The notes beneath the pieces were generated by a model. The model was not told where the DNA came from. It worked only from the letters and a program-made list of their open reading frames with translations, and did no database searches. From Methylomonas sp. LL1 (GTDB lineage Bacteria; Pseudomonadota; Gammaproteobacteria; Methylococcales; Methylomonadaceae), in assembly GCF_015711015.1 (NCBI RefSeq), contig NZ_CP064653.1, positions 3,038,001 to 3,102,000 on the forward strand: DNA of 64,000 nucleotides, read 5' to 3'. Positions 47,020 to 57,545 of the stretch are shown here, one piece after another. The position numbers and the translations under genes were made by a program. Numbering within the stretch: position 1 is the stretch's first letter; each line of letters begins with the position of its first letter.

Positions 47020-47053
47020 GCGAAGCGGGCGGAGATTTCTCTGCCCGCTTCGC
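47020..47053 (-). terminator. long hairpin after the TonB receptor gene
   Basis: GCGAAGCGGGC (47020-47030) and GCCCGCTTCGC (47043-47053) form a perfect 11-bp stem, extended by a GAGA/TCTC pairing in the loop. It lies 19 nt past the receptor stop codon. No direct T-tract follows, so it may be a terminator or an mRNA-end stabiliser. Confidence 0.5.
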
Positions 47054-47072
47054 GTCAAATAGCAGGCAAATC

Positions 47073-49307
47073 CTAAATATCGAAGTCCAGTTCAAAACCG
47101 CCGTAGGCGAATAAGGGCATGCCGGGACGTGGACCGTAGGGTTGACGTGAAACGATGTACTGTTCGTTGGACGCATTTTGTACGCCGCCGAGCACCTTGA
47201 CGCCTTTGGCAACCTTATAATAGGCGGACACGTCCATGATCACGTATTCATCGGTTTTGCCGAAACGGGAATCCGGCGCGCCTACACCATTGAGTTGCTG
47301 ATCGGTATTGTTGGCGCTGGTAAAGGTCTCGCCGACATAATTAGCCGCCACTTCGACCCCCCATTTCTGGAAGTGCAGCCCACTGCCGAAACTCAGCGCA
47401 TACTCAGGAATATAAGGCACTTTGTTGCCTTTCTTGCCGTAGCTGAATATCGATTCGGCATCGGTGGACGCGGCATCGTTCAGTTGTTCGGTATCGGTAT
47501 AGGTAAAGGATAGGAAGTACGGATTACGGAAGCCCCAACCCATGGCTTCGCCGGCATCGAAGTTCATCGCCAACTCGACACCTCTAGTATCGACCATGCC
47601 GAAGTTTTCACTCGCCCCGGTTCCGGTACCGCCGATGCTGCTGACCACCAACAGATTTTCAAACTGGGTGTAAAAACCGGTCACTTCGGCACTGAAAGCA
47701 CCGTGCGTATAGCGACTGCCTAATTCATAGGCATTGCTGGATTCTTCATGCAACTTATCGACCACGGCATTTTGCGGGCTGGGCGGCGAAAATCCGCGAT
47801 GGGCACTGGCAAACACCATCAAATCGTCGTTGAAGGTGTAATCCAAACTACCGCCACCCGCATACAGATCAAGCGAACTTCTGCCGTTGGTGTTGGGACT
47901 AAGATTATTGACATATTCTTGATTCAAATGCTCATAGCGGATACCGGGGGTAAAGCCCCAATTTCCCAACTCGATTCTATCCTTCAAATGAAAAGCATAT
48001 GCATTGGTAAGCCCTGAGCGGTCATCCTGGCTGCCTGGCGCGCCCACTACGCTATTGGTAATGGTTCCAGTGGCTGATTGTGTATATCGGGTGTCATGCT
48101 GAAAACGAACCTCCTTATCCTCGTGATAACGGAAGCCCCCATTTAATTCGTGATGCGTTTCCCCCAGATCGAAGCGATACGTCGCAACGTTTTCCACTCC
48201 GGCGGCATAATAACTACGATTATTATCCCGTACCGTGAAATTACAAGCGCGCGTTCCCTTGAGGCAGGCCAGATTGTTAAGGTTGGTGACACTGCCGCCC
48301 GCCAATGCCTGTGCCCACTGGTTACCATCCAACTTGGCCCAATTCCGATCGAATTCCCTGTAATAAGCCGTGGTAACGATGTCCAGATTATCGGTCGGAG
48401 ACACGAAATAGCGGGCAAAACCGCCGATTTGTTGGCTTTCGATATTGTCGAACCGCGTCGCCGCATAACGACGGTAAGGATCATTCTGGAAATCCTGCTC
48501 ACTCAAGCCCAAATAAGTCTCGTCAGCGTCCATGCTGGAATAGCCGAATTTGACTTCCAGTTTCTGATACATCGCCGTATCGGGCTCCCAGGACAGGCGC
48601 AGCATGGGTTCGGTTTGCTGGAACCCCGTCTCGTCGCCATTGCGAAAATCCGGCGTGGTGTCGATGGTTTTGAAACCGTCGGAGCCACGATAATAACCCT
48701 CGACCAGATACCCCACCTTGCCATGCGCGGTATCCAAGGTATCGCCGACAAAACCGTGAGCCCGAAACTCGCCGTAACTGCCGTATATGGTTTTTAAATA
48801 GGCTTTACCTTCATAGGGAATAGGCGTGGACTGATAATTCATCACCCCGCCGGTGATGTGCGGGCCGTATTTGATCTGGCTGCCGCCTTTCAAGACTTCG
48901 ACGCCGCTCATTCTGCCGCCGGCCGGATTGAAATAGGCCGCGGGCGCGGAATAAGGCGCCGGCGCGATCATCACACCGTCTTCCATCACGGTGATTTTTG
49001 CGCTACGGGTAGTATCGACACCGCGGAAGCTAATATTCGGGAATAAGCCGAAACCGTCTTCCTCGCGAATATTCACGCCTGGCGCCTTGCGTAGAATCCG
49101 ATTGATGTCGCTATAGCTTTGGTCGCGAATTTCCTCGGTACCAATATAAGTAGCCGATGCCGGCAGATCCTTGACATCTTCCGCATCACCAACCACGCTG
49201 ACCAAATCCAATGCCTCGGCCTCGGCATTCTTTTCGGCGGCCTGCGCCGCTGTCGTGGAAAGCCATATCAGCGACATAGCCCCGACAAGTCGTTTAGATT
49301 CGAACAT
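47073..49307 (-). CDS. TonB-dependent siderophore/ferric-citrate-type receptor
   Basis: Outer-membrane receptor for energy-dependent import, probably of ferric chelates. A signal peptide ends at AAQA (about residue 23). The plug domain follows (ILRKAPGVNIREEDGFG, NISFRGVD, GGVMNYQSTPIP), then a 22-strand barrel that ends in an aromatic-charged strand (FELDFDI). 744 residues. The start at 49307 is chosen: it has GGGGA 7 nt upstream and begins the signal peptide; an upstream ATG at 49379 would put non-signal sequence first. A Fur box lies 74 nt upstream, so iron repression is likely. Confidence 0.92.
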   Translation of the reverse strand: MFESKRLVGAMSLIWLSTTAAQAAEKNAEAEALDLVSVVGDAEDVKDLPASATYIGTEEIRDQSYSDINRILRKAPGVNIREEDGFGLFPNISFRGVDTTRSAKITVMEDGVMIAPAPYSAPAAYFNPAGGRMSGVEVLKGGSQIKYGPHITGGVMNYQSTPIPYEGKAYLKTIYGSYGEFRAHGFVGDTLDTAHGKVGYLVEGYYRGSDGFKTIDTTPDFRNGDETGFQQTEPMLRLSWEPDTAMYQKLEVKFGYSSMDADETYLGLSEQDFQNDPYRRYAATRFDNIESQQIGGFARYFVSPTDNLDIVTTAYYREFDRNWAKLDGNQWAQALAGGSVTNLNNLACLKGTRACNFTVRDNNRSYYAAGVENVATYRFDLGETHHELNGGFRYHEDKEVRFQHDTRYTQSATGTITNSVVGAPGSQDDRSGLTNAYAFHLKDRIELGNWGFTPGIRYEHLNQEYVNNLSPNTNGRSSLDLYAGGGSLDYTFNDDLMVFASAHRGFSPPSPQNAVVDKLHEESSNAYELGSRYTHGAFSAEVTGFYTQFENLLVVSSIGGTGTGASENFGMVDTRGVELAMNFDAGEAMGWGFRNPYFLSFTYTDTEQLNDAASTDAESIFSYGKKGNKVPYIPEYALSFGSGLHFQKWGVEVAANYVGETFTSANNTDQQLNGVGAPDSRFGKTDEYVIMDVSAYYKVAKGVKVLGGVQNASNEQYIVSRQPYGPRPGMPLFAYGGFELDFDI

Positions 49308-49380
49308 ATCAATCCCCGTTAAGTCATTGCAAAATGTAAAAACATGTAAACATGGGTCACATGATACATTTGACATCAAT

Positions 49381-49399
49381 GAGAATCAATATCATTTTC
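49381..49399 (-). promoter_or_regulatory. Fur box upstream of the TonB receptor
   Basis: On the minus strand GAAAATGATATTGATTCTC matches the 19-bp Fur consensus at 15 of 19 positions. It is 74 nt before the receptor ATG, where it could cover the promoter. Confidence 0.7.
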
Positions 49400-49581
49400 A
49401 TGCAAAGGGAATTTACTTTCCCATCGCTATTTACCTACAACCGAAACCTCCAAAGATTGCTTATCGGCAACCCTGGAACTCGTTCCGAAGAAATATGGCA
49501 GTTGCTAGTCTTTTAACTTTTCGGGCCAGCCCCGCAACGAGCAGTGGTTCTGTGCTATCGGCAACCGAATGATAGCCTCAT

Positions 49582-49848
49582 CTATTTCTGGCTGACCTCG
49601 GCCTCCGCAATCAAAGCCTGCTTTTTCATCCGAGAGAGCTTTTTAATCGTACTTTCCCGCTGACTGGCGCTGGCGCGCGTGAAGCCAGTCTCGCGATAAG
49701 CAATTGCCAGTGGTCTTCGGCCTCTGAAAAATTTTGCGCCCTTCCCGGTCTGATGCTGACGAAACCGCCTTTCAACGTCGGTGCTGATACCGGTATACAA
49801 GCTGCCATCACTGCATAAAATGATATAGACCGACCAATTCGTCCGCAT
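49582..49848 (-). CDS. GIY-YIG nuclease-fold protein (UPF0213/YhbQ-like)
   Basis: Small GIY-YIG protein of 88 residues. The signature is VYIILCSDGSLYTGIS at residues 8-23, with the conserved Arg in ERRFRQHQ and a later Glu in RESTIKKL. The whole length is the catalytic domain. Related YhbQ proteins are suspected DNA-repair nucleases. Last gene of the methyltransferase-rnhA operon, 4 nt after the small membrane protein gene. Confidence 0.88.
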   Translation of the reverse strand: MRTNWSVYIILCSDGSLYTGISTDVERRFRQHQTGKGAKFFRGRRPLAIAYRETGFTRASASQRESTIKKLSRMKKQALIAEAEVSQK

Positions 49849-49852
49849 CGAA

Positions 49853-50128
49853 TCAATCAGCGGACTTATTCAGCCACAAATTCACCCCGGCCGCCGCCAT
49901 CAAACCGACTGCGATATAAGCGTAGCGAACGATAAAAATCAGCAAACCGCTCTGGTTATGAATGGCGGCGTCCTTGACACCCGGTGTCACAATCAGACTC
50001 CACAACAGCGCCGCCAAAAAATACACCACCACGCCCGATACTCCCCATGAAACCGGCGGACGTCCTGAACGCGATGCCGTGCTGTAAAACCAAACCCCAA
50101 CCACTGTTGCCGCAATAACTCCCAACAT
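49853..50128 (-). CDS. small membrane protein, unknown
   Basis: Unrecognised protein of 91 residues with three hydrophobic helices and a short polar end. ATG at 50128 is preferred because GGGGGA precedes it by 7 nt; the frame is open further upstream only from a TTG at 50143. It lies between rnhA and the GIY-YIG gene with very small gaps, so it is in the same operon. Confidence 0.65.
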   Translation of the reverse strand: MLGVIAATVVGVWFYSTASRSGRPPVSWGVSGVVVYFLAALLWSLIVTPGVKDAAIHNQSGLLIFIVRYAYIAVGLMAAAGVNLWLNKSAD

Positions 50129-50149
50129 AAAACTATCCCCCAACTTGTT

Positions 50150-50593
50150 TCATTGTGAACCTGATCGGCTTATGCCCAGATTAGCCAAGCTGTCGGCCCG
50201 TTCATTGCCATCATGACCGGCATGGCCTTTTACCCAAATCCATTCGATCGTATGTTGCTGAATGGACTGATCCAATCGACGCCATAAATCTTCATTCTTG
50301 ACCGGTTTATTCGCGGCCGTTTTCCATCCGCGTTTCTTCCAGTTACTCATCCATTCGGTGATACCTTGCAACACATATTTTGAGTCGGTGTGTAATTTAA
50401 CCGCGCACGGCCGATTCAAAGTTTCCAACGCTTGTATCGCCGCCATCAATTCCATTCGGTTATTCGTGGTTTGCGGTTCGCCACCGCACATCTCTTTTTC
50501 CTGCCCCTTGTAAGCCATGCAGACCCCCCAGCCACCCGGTCCCGGATTGCCCTTACAAGCGCCATCGGTATAAATCGTCACAATTTCAGTCAT
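50150..50593 (-). CDS. rnhA: ribonuclease HI
   Basis: Endonuclease that removes RNA from RNA-DNA hybrids. The four catalytic positions are at the same numbers as in E. coli: D10 ([10 protein letters not shown]), E48 (NNRMELM), D70 (LHTDSKYV) and D134 (ERADSL), with H124 in KGHAGH. 147 residues. It overlaps the upstream methyltransferase gene by 8 nt. Confidence 0.97.
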   Translation of the reverse strand: MTEIVTIYTDGACKGNPGPGGWGVCMAYKGQEKEMCGGEPQTTNNRMELMAAIQALETLNRPCAVKLHTDSKYVLQGITEWMSNWKKRGWKTAANKPVKNEDLWRRLDQSIQQHTIEWIWVKGHAGHDGNERADSLANLGISRSGSQ

Positions 50594-51368
50594 GTTGTCT
50601 TTCTGTCTTGAGTAAATTCGACTCCAAGCCCATATTGGCGGTCACCAACTTGGTTTTACCTTGGGTAACCGGGGTCAGTGGAATCAACGAATATTGCCTT
50701 TTTACCGCTTTTAAACCATAAGCCATCGAGAAAAAAGCGCTTGCCGCCGATGCGAACCCCCCATGAGTAATGATGAAGGTATCCAGTCCAAATTCGGCCG
50801 TGTTCAATAACTCAAAATTTAATAATTTGAGCCAATCCAAAACCCTGGCTCGCGACATAAAATGCGCTCGCCAGGATTCCCCCAGTTTTTTATCCCATAA
50901 AAACTGAAATCGCACATAGAGACTGATCGGATTGAAATTCAACACGACCAACTCGCCGCCAGGCTTTAAAACCCGATGCACTTCCCGCATCGTCCGAAAA
51001 CGATGCGCATCAAATTCCAACAGATGCGGAATAATCACCAAATCCATCGATTCGGTCTGGACAGGCAAACTGTAGGCTTTGGCGTTCACCTTCAGAGCCT
51101 CCCCGGCGCCCATGCCCTTGCCATCGAGAATCAGATAATTTCGATACAAGGAACAATCGACGAATTCGCCCTCCCAGCCCAGCCCGCCGACTTGCAGCTG
51201 TTTTTGCTTGCAGCTAACGGTGATGCAGCGCTTTAGATACTGTGCTTCCATGGTCTGCAACAGTTTGCCGCGCGGCGTTTGATATAGGGTAAACAGAAAT
51301 TCTCTTTTCATTGGATACTGCCCAAATGGGTAGGTTTTTTGGCTTTCAGGCGTAAGCCATGGTAGCAT
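50586..51368 (-). CDS. class I SAM-dependent methyltransferase (YafS-like)
   Basis: Predicted methyltransferase of 260 residues. A weak SAM-binding region (LQVGGLGW) is followed by [17 protein letters not shown] and [18 protein letters not shown], as in YafS. In E. coli yafS also sits between rnhA and the mltD-gloB pair; gloB is absent here. Two starts are possible: ATG at 51368 and ATG at 51311 (the first matches the YafS-type start better, [15 protein letters not shown]). The substrate is unknown. Confidence 0.8.
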   Translation of the reverse strand: MLPWLTPESQKTYPFGQYPMKREFLFTLYQTPRGKLLQTMEAQYLKRCITVSCKQKQLQVGGLGWEGEFVDCSLYRNYLILDGKGMGAGEALKVNAKAYSLPVQTESMDLVIIPHLLEFDAHRFRTMREVHRVLKPGGELVVLNFNPISLYVRFQFLWDKKLGESWRAHFMSRARVLDWLKLLNFELLNTAEFGLDTFIITHGGFASAASAFFSMAYGLKAVKRQYSLIPLTPVTQGKTKLVTANMGLESNLLKTERQHD

Positions 51369-51397
51369 CTGATTCTTTTATTTTACGAGTAAAGACA

Positions 51398-52990
51398 ATG
51401 CCCCGCTCAATTTCAAAAAAATCGGCCCGACATCTGTCCTATCTGCTGCCTGTTTTGCTGGTAACTGGATGTAGCCAAACGGCTCATAAAGACCCGCTAA
51501 CACAAGGCTCAACCAGTAAATTCTCGGTTTTCACCCGTAATCACAACAGCCATCTTTCCAACAAAAAATCGGGCGAATTAAAAGATAACGCCACCATTTG
51601 GGATCGGATGCTGTCGCTCTATGCACTACCCGAAATCGATAATGCTCGAATTGATCGCGAGATCAGTTTTTATCTAAAAAATCCCGAGTATTTGAGCCGG
51701 GTTCAGCAACGCGCCGAGCCTTATTTATACTTCATTCTCAACGAAATCGAAGCCAAAAACATTCCCGGCGAGATGGCATTGCTGCCCGTGGTCGAAAGCG
51801 CCTTCAGACCGGATGCCGAATCACCGGCCCAGGCTTCCGGACTTTGGCAGTTCATTCCGCCAACCGGCCGCCTCTACGGGCTGGAACAAAACAGTTGGTA
51901 TGACGGCCGCCGTGACGTCGTGGAATCGACCCGGGCCGCCACGACCTTTCTGAAACAACTCAGTGAAGAATTCAATAACGACTGGCTGTTGGCGCTGGCG
52001 TCATACAATGCCGGCAAGGGCAATATCCGGCATGCGATAGATAAAAACCTCGGCCAAGGCCAAGCCACCGACTACTGGTCGCTGGACTTAAACAGCGAAA
52101 CCGCGGCTTACGTCCCCAGACTATTGGCAGTTGCCAAAATTTTCGCCAATCCGGAAAAATACAATGTCAATTTACATCGGATTGCCAACGCACCCTATTT
52201 CGAACTGGTTGACGTTCAATCCCAAATCGACTTGAGCAAAGCCGCGGAGATGGCGCAAACTCCGCTGGACGATTTCATTAAATTGAATCCCGGATTCAAC
52301 CGTTTAAGCACGGCCCCGGACGGTCCGCACCGTCTGCTGATTCCGGTTGAAAAGGCCGATGGCTTTAAGGAAAAACTAGCCGAATTGGCCCCGCATGAAA
52401 GAATCCAATGGGAGCACCATGCCGTCGGCAAGAGAGAAACGCTGCAAAGTATTGCTCAAACACATCACACCAGTGTCGAGCAAATTCAGGAAGTCAATCA
52501 TCTGGATAGTGATGAGGTTGCCCAAGGTAAAACCCTGCTGATCCCGATGTCGTATAAATCGTCCAAGGGGCAGTCCGAGTCGGCAGTCGCCTCTTCCGAA
52601 CCACAAACACCGCCGCCACCGCAGGTCAGCAAGCAGACTTATACCGTCAAGAAAGGCGATACCCTTTGGAGCGTCTCTCAACGTCTATCAGTGGACAAAG
52701 ACGACATCCTGAGCTGGAACAAACTATCCAAAAAAGCCGCCTTGAAACCCGGCCAAAAACTGACTATCAAGAAAACCGGCGGCAACATTCAGGTGGCGTC
52801 CACCGCGCCAAGCTTCAAACAAATCAGCTATACCGTCAAACCCGGCGATACCTTGGCGAAAATTTCCAAAAAATTCAAAGTCAACGTCACCGATATACGC
52901 AAATGGAACAACGTGCCTAAAAACCGCGCCGAAATCAAACCCGGCTCGAAGTTAAAAATCACGGTCGAAACCGGCCAGTCTTCATCGTAA
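51398..52990 (+). CDS. mltD: membrane-bound lytic murein transglycosylase D
   Basis: Outer-membrane lipoprotein that cleaves glycan strands. The lipobox is LLVTGC near residue 27. The goose-lysozyme-like domain has the catalytic E133 in VVESAFRP, then SGLWQFIP and ALASYNAGKGN. Three LysM repeats follow (near residues 345, 420 and 480 onward), the last two with YTVKKGDTL and YTVKPGDTL. The start at 51398 gives the lipoprotein signal; an in-frame ATG at 51359 would overlap the divergent methyltransferase start. Confidence 0.93.
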   Translation: MPRSISKKSARHLSYLLPVLLVTGCSQTAHKDPLTQGSTSKFSVFTRNHNSHLSNKKSGELKDNATIWDRMLSLYALPEIDNARIDREISFYLKNPEYLSRVQQRAEPYLYFILNEIEAKNIPGEMALLPVVESAFRPDAESPAQASGLWQFIPPTGRLYGLEQNSWYDGRRDVVESTRAATTFLKQLSEEFNNDWLLALASYNAGKGNIRHAIDKNLGQGQATDYWSLDLNSETAAYVPRLLAVAKIFANPEKYNVNLHRIANAPYFELVDVQSQIDLSKAAEMAQTPLDDFIKLNPGFNRLSTAPDGPHRLLIPVEKADGFKEKLAELAPHERIQWEHHAVGKRETLQSIAQTHHTSVEQIQEVNHLDSDEVAQGKTLLIPMSYKSSKGQSESAVASSEPQTPPPPQVSKQTYTVKKGDTLWSVSQRLSVDKDDILSWNKLSKKAALKPGQKLTIKKTGGNIQVASTAPSFKQISYTVKPGDTLAKISKKFKVNVTDIRKWNNVPKNRAEIKPGSKLKITVETGQSSS

Positions 52991-53005
52991 GACACCGTTC
53001 CCAAG

Positions 53006-53053
53006 AACGCAAAACGGCGTGGTCATCATAAACTGGCCACGCCGTTTTGCGTT
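53006..53053 (+). terminator. 17-bp stem hairpin after mltD
   Basis: AACGCAAAACGGCGTGG (53006-53022) pairs perfectly with CCACGCCGTTTTGCGTT (53037-53053) around a 14-nt loop, 15 nt after the mltD stop. The stem itself carries the T-run. Confidence 0.75.
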
Positions 53054-53188
53054 TCAACATAGCGGACAAATCCCCCGATCCCCATTGCCCATGCGGCTCG
53101 CATTATCGGCCACCATCAGAAATGGGGCACGCGTCATGGTTACCGCATTAACCCGCCATTCCGCCTAATCCTGCTTTACAATAACGGC

Positions 53189-55309
53189 ATGAACACCGAT
53201 GCCGCTAACGTCAAATCACTTTTCCCAGATCTCTCCGAAACCGATCTCGATTTGGTTAACGCCGCGTTGTCGTTGGTCGAACAGGCTTGTGCAAACGATT
53301 CGGCCGCCGGTAGCAGCGCCCGCCCTCGTGGCATTGACGTGGCCAGCATTCTGACAGCCGTCCATATCGACCTGTATTCAATTCTAGCCGCCGTACTGAG
53401 CGATTCACGGCTTGAAGGCCATGCGGACCAGGCGTCCATCACCGCGCAATTCGGCCCCGTGGTGGCGTCGTTGGTCAAGGACGTGCAATGGCTGAATAAA
53501 GTCAGCATTTATAATCCGGAAATGGCTAATCAGCCCAACCAGTCGGAAATTCTGCGCCGGATGTTGCTGGCGATGACCCACGACGTGCGTTCGGTGTTGA
53601 TCAAACTGGCTTACCGCATTCAGCGCTTGCGGGGCTTGGGCCGGGAAAACGAAGACATACGCCGCTTCATCGCCCGCGAAACCCTGGATATTTACGCCCC
53701 CCTAGCCAACCGTCTCGGCATCAGCCAGTTCAAATGGGAACTGGAGGATTTGGCTTTCCGCTACTTGGAACCCGAACGCTATCGCGGCATCGCCCAATCC
53801 TTGGCCGACAAGCGGGTCCAACGCGAAGCCTGCATCGAGACTTTTCTGCATGACTTGCGTCAAGCCTTAGCCGAACACCATATCGACGCCAAGGTCTATG
53901 GCCGCCCCAAACACATCTACAGCATCTGGTGCAAAATGCGCCGCAAGCAACTGCCCATCGACGAACTCTACGATCTGTTGGCGGTGCGGGTAATCGTGGA
54001 CGATTTGACCGCCTGCTATACGGTGCTGGGACTGGCGCACGGCCAATGGCAATATATTCCGAAGGAATTCGACGACTATATCGCCAATCCCAAGGAAAAC
54101 GGTTACCAATCGCTGCATACCGTGGTGGTCGACAAGCAAGGCAACCGTATCGAAATCCAGATTCGCACCCGCGCCATGCACGAATTCGCCGAGTTGGGGG
54201 TAGCCGCGCATTGGCGTTACAAGGAAGGAGGCCGGCACAATGCCGCCTCGGAGAAAAACATCACCTCGCTGCGCCTATTACTGGAAGATCGCGGCCACGA
54301 CAATCTGCTGGAAAGCTTTCATACCGAACTGTTTTCCGATCGGGTTTTCGTATTAACTCCGACCGGCAAACTGGTCGACCTCATCAAAGGCGCCACCCCG
54401 CTGGATTTCGCCTACGCGATTCATACCGACATCGGCCACAGTTGCCGTGGCGCCAAGGTCAACGGCCAGATCAAACCGCTAACCTATATTCTGCAATCCG
54501 GCGAACAAGTCGAAATCATTTCCGTCAAAAACGGCCACCCCAATCGTAATTGGCTCGATCCGAATCTGGGGTATTTGAAAACCCCGCGCGCCATCGGCAA
54601 GGTCAAAAGTTGGTTTAAACATCAGGAATACAGCGACAACATCGCCGCCGGCAAAAGTCTGCTGGACAAGGAAAGCAAACGCCTGGGCCTGAAACACATT
54701 GAGCTGAACGACCTGCTCAAGCACTTCAAAATGCCGGATGCCGAACACCTGTATCAGGCATTGGGACGCGGTGACATCAACAACCGGCAGCTGGCCAGCG
54801 CATTAAAAATCCCGGAACTGGCACCGGTCTCGTTCAAACTGACCGCGCCCAAAACCAGTCCCCAATCGGCCGTTACCGTGGCCGACATGGATAACGTGGT
54901 CACCACCCTGGCGCACTGCTGTTCACCGGTTAACGGCGATCAAATCATCGGCTTTATTTCGCACAAACGCGGCATCACCATCCATCGGGTCGACTGCGAC
55001 AATATTCTGCACTTAACCCCCGAGCAACAAACTCACCTGCTCAAGGCGGAATGGAGCGGCAGCCACAGCGCCCGGCATAACGTACCGATTGTGATCGAAG
55101 CCCTGAATGCGCAAAACCTGCTGATTGAGGTCTCGCAACTATTGCACTACGCCAAGGTACAGATTACCGACGCCTCGCTAAAAACCCACGCCGACCAGTC
55201 CGCGACCCTGACCATGCAAATCCAGATCGAAAACACCGCCCAGTTGAGTTCGGTGCTGGGCCGTATCAGCCAATTACCGAATGTGGCCGAGGTCAAGCGT
55301 AAGGTCTAA
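53189..55309 (+). CDS. relA: (p)ppGpp synthetase RelA
   Basis: Ribosome-associated stringent-response enzyme of 706 residues. The hydrolase region (about 30-190) has no HD pair (the HALLHD-type site of SpoT is absent), which marks it as synthetase-only RelA. The synthetase domain is at about 230-350 (GRPKHIYSIWCKM, ELYDLLAVRVIV, NGYQSLHT). A TGS domain (VFVLTPTGKLVDL) lies near 390, a Cys-containing zinc-finger-like region (TTLAHCCSPV) near 575, and an ACT domain at the C-terminus. Confidence 0.95.
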   Translation: MNTDAANVKSLFPDLSETDLDLVNAALSLVEQACANDSAAGSSARPRGIDVASILTAVHIDLYSILAAVLSDSRLEGHADQASITAQFGPVVASLVKDVQWLNKVSIYNPEMANQPNQSEILRRMLLAMTHDVRSVLIKLAYRIQRLRGLGRENEDIRRFIARETLDIYAPLANRLGISQFKWELEDLAFRYLEPERYRGIAQSLADKRVQREACIETFLHDLRQALAEHHIDAKVYGRPKHIYSIWCKMRRKQLPIDELYDLLAVRVIVDDLTACYTVLGLAHGQWQYIPKEFDDYIANPKENGYQSLHTVVVDKQGNRIEIQIRTRAMHEFAELGVAAHWRYKEGGRHNAASEKNITSLRLLLEDRGHDNLLESFHTELFSDRVFVLTPTGKLVDLIKGATPLDFAYAIHTDIGHSCRGAKVNGQIKPLTYILQSGEQVEIISVKNGHPNRNWLDPNLGYLKTPRAIGKVKSWFKHQEYSDNIAAGKSLLDKESKRLGLKHIELNDLLKHFKMPDAEHLYQALGRGDINNRQLASALKIPELAPVSFKLTAPKTSPQSAVTVADMDNVVTTLAHCCSPVNGDQIIGFISHKRGITIHRVDCDNILHLTPEQQTHLLKAEWSGSHSARHNVPIVIEALNAQNLLIEVSQLLHYAKVQITDASLKTHADQSATLTMQIQIENTAQLSSVLGRISQLPNVAEVKRKV

Positions 55310-55456
55310 AACCTAATAAGTTGACTTGCCGGGAGAGCCACTCTCGCCACTGACTTGCCCCACGTTTCAGCCAAGTTTCAAATCGATTTATTCATCCCTC
55401 CTTGAAAAATCCCTTCCTCGTCCCCAACTCGCCCCAGTCCCGTTTTTTTAACTTGC

Positions 55457-57403
55457 ATGAGTGTAAATATGACTGTTGAAGCAAAAAAAGAAACCTTGGG
55501 TTTTCAAACCGAAGTGAAGCATCTGTTGCATCTGATGATTCACTCGCTGTACAGCAACAAGGAAATCTTCCTGCGCGAGCTGATTTCCAATGCTTCCGAC
55601 GCCGCCGACAAATTACGTTTCGAGGCGCTGGCCAACGACAGCCTGTACGAAGGCGACAGCGAACTGAAAATCCGCGTCGATTTCGACGAAGCCAAAAAGA
55701 CCATCACCATCAGCGATAACGGTATCGGCATGACCCGGCACGAAGTGCAGGATCATATCGGCACCATCGCCAAATCCGGCACCAAGCAATTCTTCGAAAA
55801 ACTGACCGGCGACCAAGCCAAGGACAGCGAACTGATCGGCCAGTTCGGCGTCGGCTTTTATTCGGCCTTCATCGTCGCCGACAAAGTCACGCTGACCACC
55901 CGCAAGGCCGGCGCGGCGCATGAAGAAGGCGTGCGCTGGGAATCGGCCGGAGAAGGCGACTACAGCATCGAAACCGTCGATAAAGCCGGACGCGGCACCG
56001 AAATCGTGCTGCACATCAAGGAAGGCGAAGAAGAGTTTTTGAATAGCTGGAAGCTACGCTCCATCATTAAAAAATTCTCCGACCATATCTCCCTGCCCAT
56101 CATCATGAGCAAGGAAATCCCGGCCGAGAAAGACGACGAAGGCAACGAAACCGCACCGGCCCGCGTCGAGGACGAAACCGTCAACAGCGCATCCGCCCTG
56201 TGGACCAAGTCCAAGGACGACATCAGCGCCGAGGATTACAACGAGTTTTACAAACACGTCGCCCACGATTTCCAAGACCCGCTGGTACACGTCCATAGCA
56301 AGGTCGAAGGCACCAACGAATACACCTTGCTGTTGTACGTCCCCGGCCGCGCGCCGTTCGACTTGTGGGACCGCGACGCCAAGCACGGCGTCAAGCTGTA
56401 CATCAAAAAAGTCTTCATCACCGACGATGCCGAGCAACTGATGCCGCGCTTTTTGCGTTTCGTTCGCGGCATCATCGACACCGACAGCTTGCCGCTGAAC
56501 GTATCGCGCGAAATCCTGCAACAAAGCAAACAAATCAGCAACATCAAGGCCGGCGCGGTCAAAAAAGTACTGGGCATGCTGGAAGACTTAGCCGAAAATG
56601 ACGCCGAAAAATACCAAACATTCTGGGAACAATTCGGTAACGTGATCAAGGAAGGCCCGATCGAAGACCACAAAAACAAGGAGCGCATCGCCAAACTGCT
56701 GCGCTTCTCGTCCACCCATACCGACGACAAGACTCAAAACGTGTCGCTGGCCGACTACGTCAGCCGGATGAAGGAAGGCCAGGACAAAATCTATTTCGTC
56801 ACCGCCGACAGCTTTGCCGCCGCCAAAAACAGCCCGCATCTGGAAGTATTCCGCAAGAAAGGCATCGAAGTCTTGCTGCTGTGCGACCGCATCGACGAAT
56901 GGCTGGTATCCAGCCTGACCGAATTCGACGACAAACACATGCAATCGATTACCAAGGGCGAGCTGGACCTGGACAAATTCGACAGCGAAGAAGAGAAGAA
57001 ACATCAGGAAGAAATCAACAAAGACTTCGAATCGGTGCTGAAACAAATACAGGAAGCCTTGAAAGACAAAGTCAGCGAAGTACGCGTCAGCCACCGTCTG
57101 ACCGATTCGCCGGCCTGCCTGGTCACCGGCGCCTACGACATGAGCTTGAACATGGAGCGCATCATGAAGGAAGCCGGCCAAGCCATGAACATGATGGGCA
57201 TGGGTGGCAGCAAACCGATCTTCGAGGTCAATCCGGATCACGCCATCGTCAAGGCGTTGAAAAACGAGCAGGATGATGCGCGCTTTGCCGACATCAGCCA
57301 GATTCTGTTCGACCAAGCCATCCTCAGCGAAGGCGGCCAGTTGGATGATCCTTCGGCGTTTGTGCATAAGTTGAATGGGTTGTTGCAGGGGTTGTTGAAA
57401 TAA
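55457..57403 (+). CDS. htpG: Hsp90 chaperone HtpG
   Basis: ATP-dependent chaperone of 648 residues. The N-terminal GHKL ATPase has [23 protein letters not shown] and [15 protein letters not shown]. The middle domain has the catalytic-Arg loop region ([15 protein letters not shown]), and the dimerisation domain ends the protein. ATG at 55457 is used; an in-frame ATG at 55469 is also possible. No heat-shock promoter could be recognised in the 147 nt before it. Confidence 0.96.
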   Translation: MSVNMTVEAKKETLGFQTEVKHLLHLMIHSLYSNKEIFLRELISNASDAADKLRFEALANDSLYEGDSELKIRVDFDEAKKTITISDNGIGMTRHEVQDHIGTIAKSGTKQFFEKLTGDQAKDSELIGQFGVGFYSAFIVADKVTLTTRKAGAAHEEGVRWESAGEGDYSIETVDKAGRGTEIVLHIKEGEEEFLNSWKLRSIIKKFSDHISLPIIMSKEIPAEKDDEGNETAPARVEDETVNSASALWTKSKDDISAEDYNEFYKHVAHDFQDPLVHVHSKVEGTNEYTLLLYVPGRAPFDLWDRDAKHGVKLYIKKVFITDDAEQLMPRFLRFVRGIIDTDSLPLNVSREILQQSKQISNIKAGAVKKVLGMLEDLAENDAEKYQTFWEQFGNVIKEGPIEDHKNKERIAKLLRFSSTHTDDKTQNVSLADYVSRMKEGQDKIYFVTADSFAAAKNSPHLEVFRKKGIEVLLLCDRIDEWLVSSLTEFDDKHMQSITKGELDLDKFDSEEEKKHQEEINKDFESVLKQIQEALKDKVSEVRVSHRLTDSPACLVTGAYDMSLNMERIMKEAGQAMNMMGMGGSKPIFEVNPDHAIVKALKNEQDDARFADISQILFDQAILSEGGQLDDPSAFVHKLNGLLQGLLK

Positions 57404-57418
57404 CCTGTTTTTGATTGG

Positions 57419-57445
57419 AAAAGGCCGGGGAACCGGCCTTTTTTA
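57419..57445 (+). terminator. intrinsic terminator
   Basis: AAGGCCGG (57421-57428) pairs with CCGGCCTT (57433-57440) around a 4-nt loop and is followed by T residues, 17 nt after htpG. Confidence 0.85.
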
Positions 57446-57545
57446 TGGTTGTTGTGCTAAAGTCGCCCTCTATATCCGTTAGTTTGGGATGATATACAGA
57501 TCCATTTAATTACTTGTTGGGCGGTATAGGGAAAGTGGTACTAAG

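Noticed and set aside
48150-48797. 215-codon plus-strand frame
   Set aside because: It is antisense to the TonB receptor barrel.
53189-55309. Calling the RelA gene a bifunctional SpoT/Rel
   Set aside because: The HD hydrolase residues are missing in the N-terminal region, so only synthesis of (p)ppGpp is supported.
56588-57367. 259-codon minus-strand frame
   Set aside because: It is antisense to htpG; its Phe/Val/Asp-rich translation is the usual shadow of a conserved gene.
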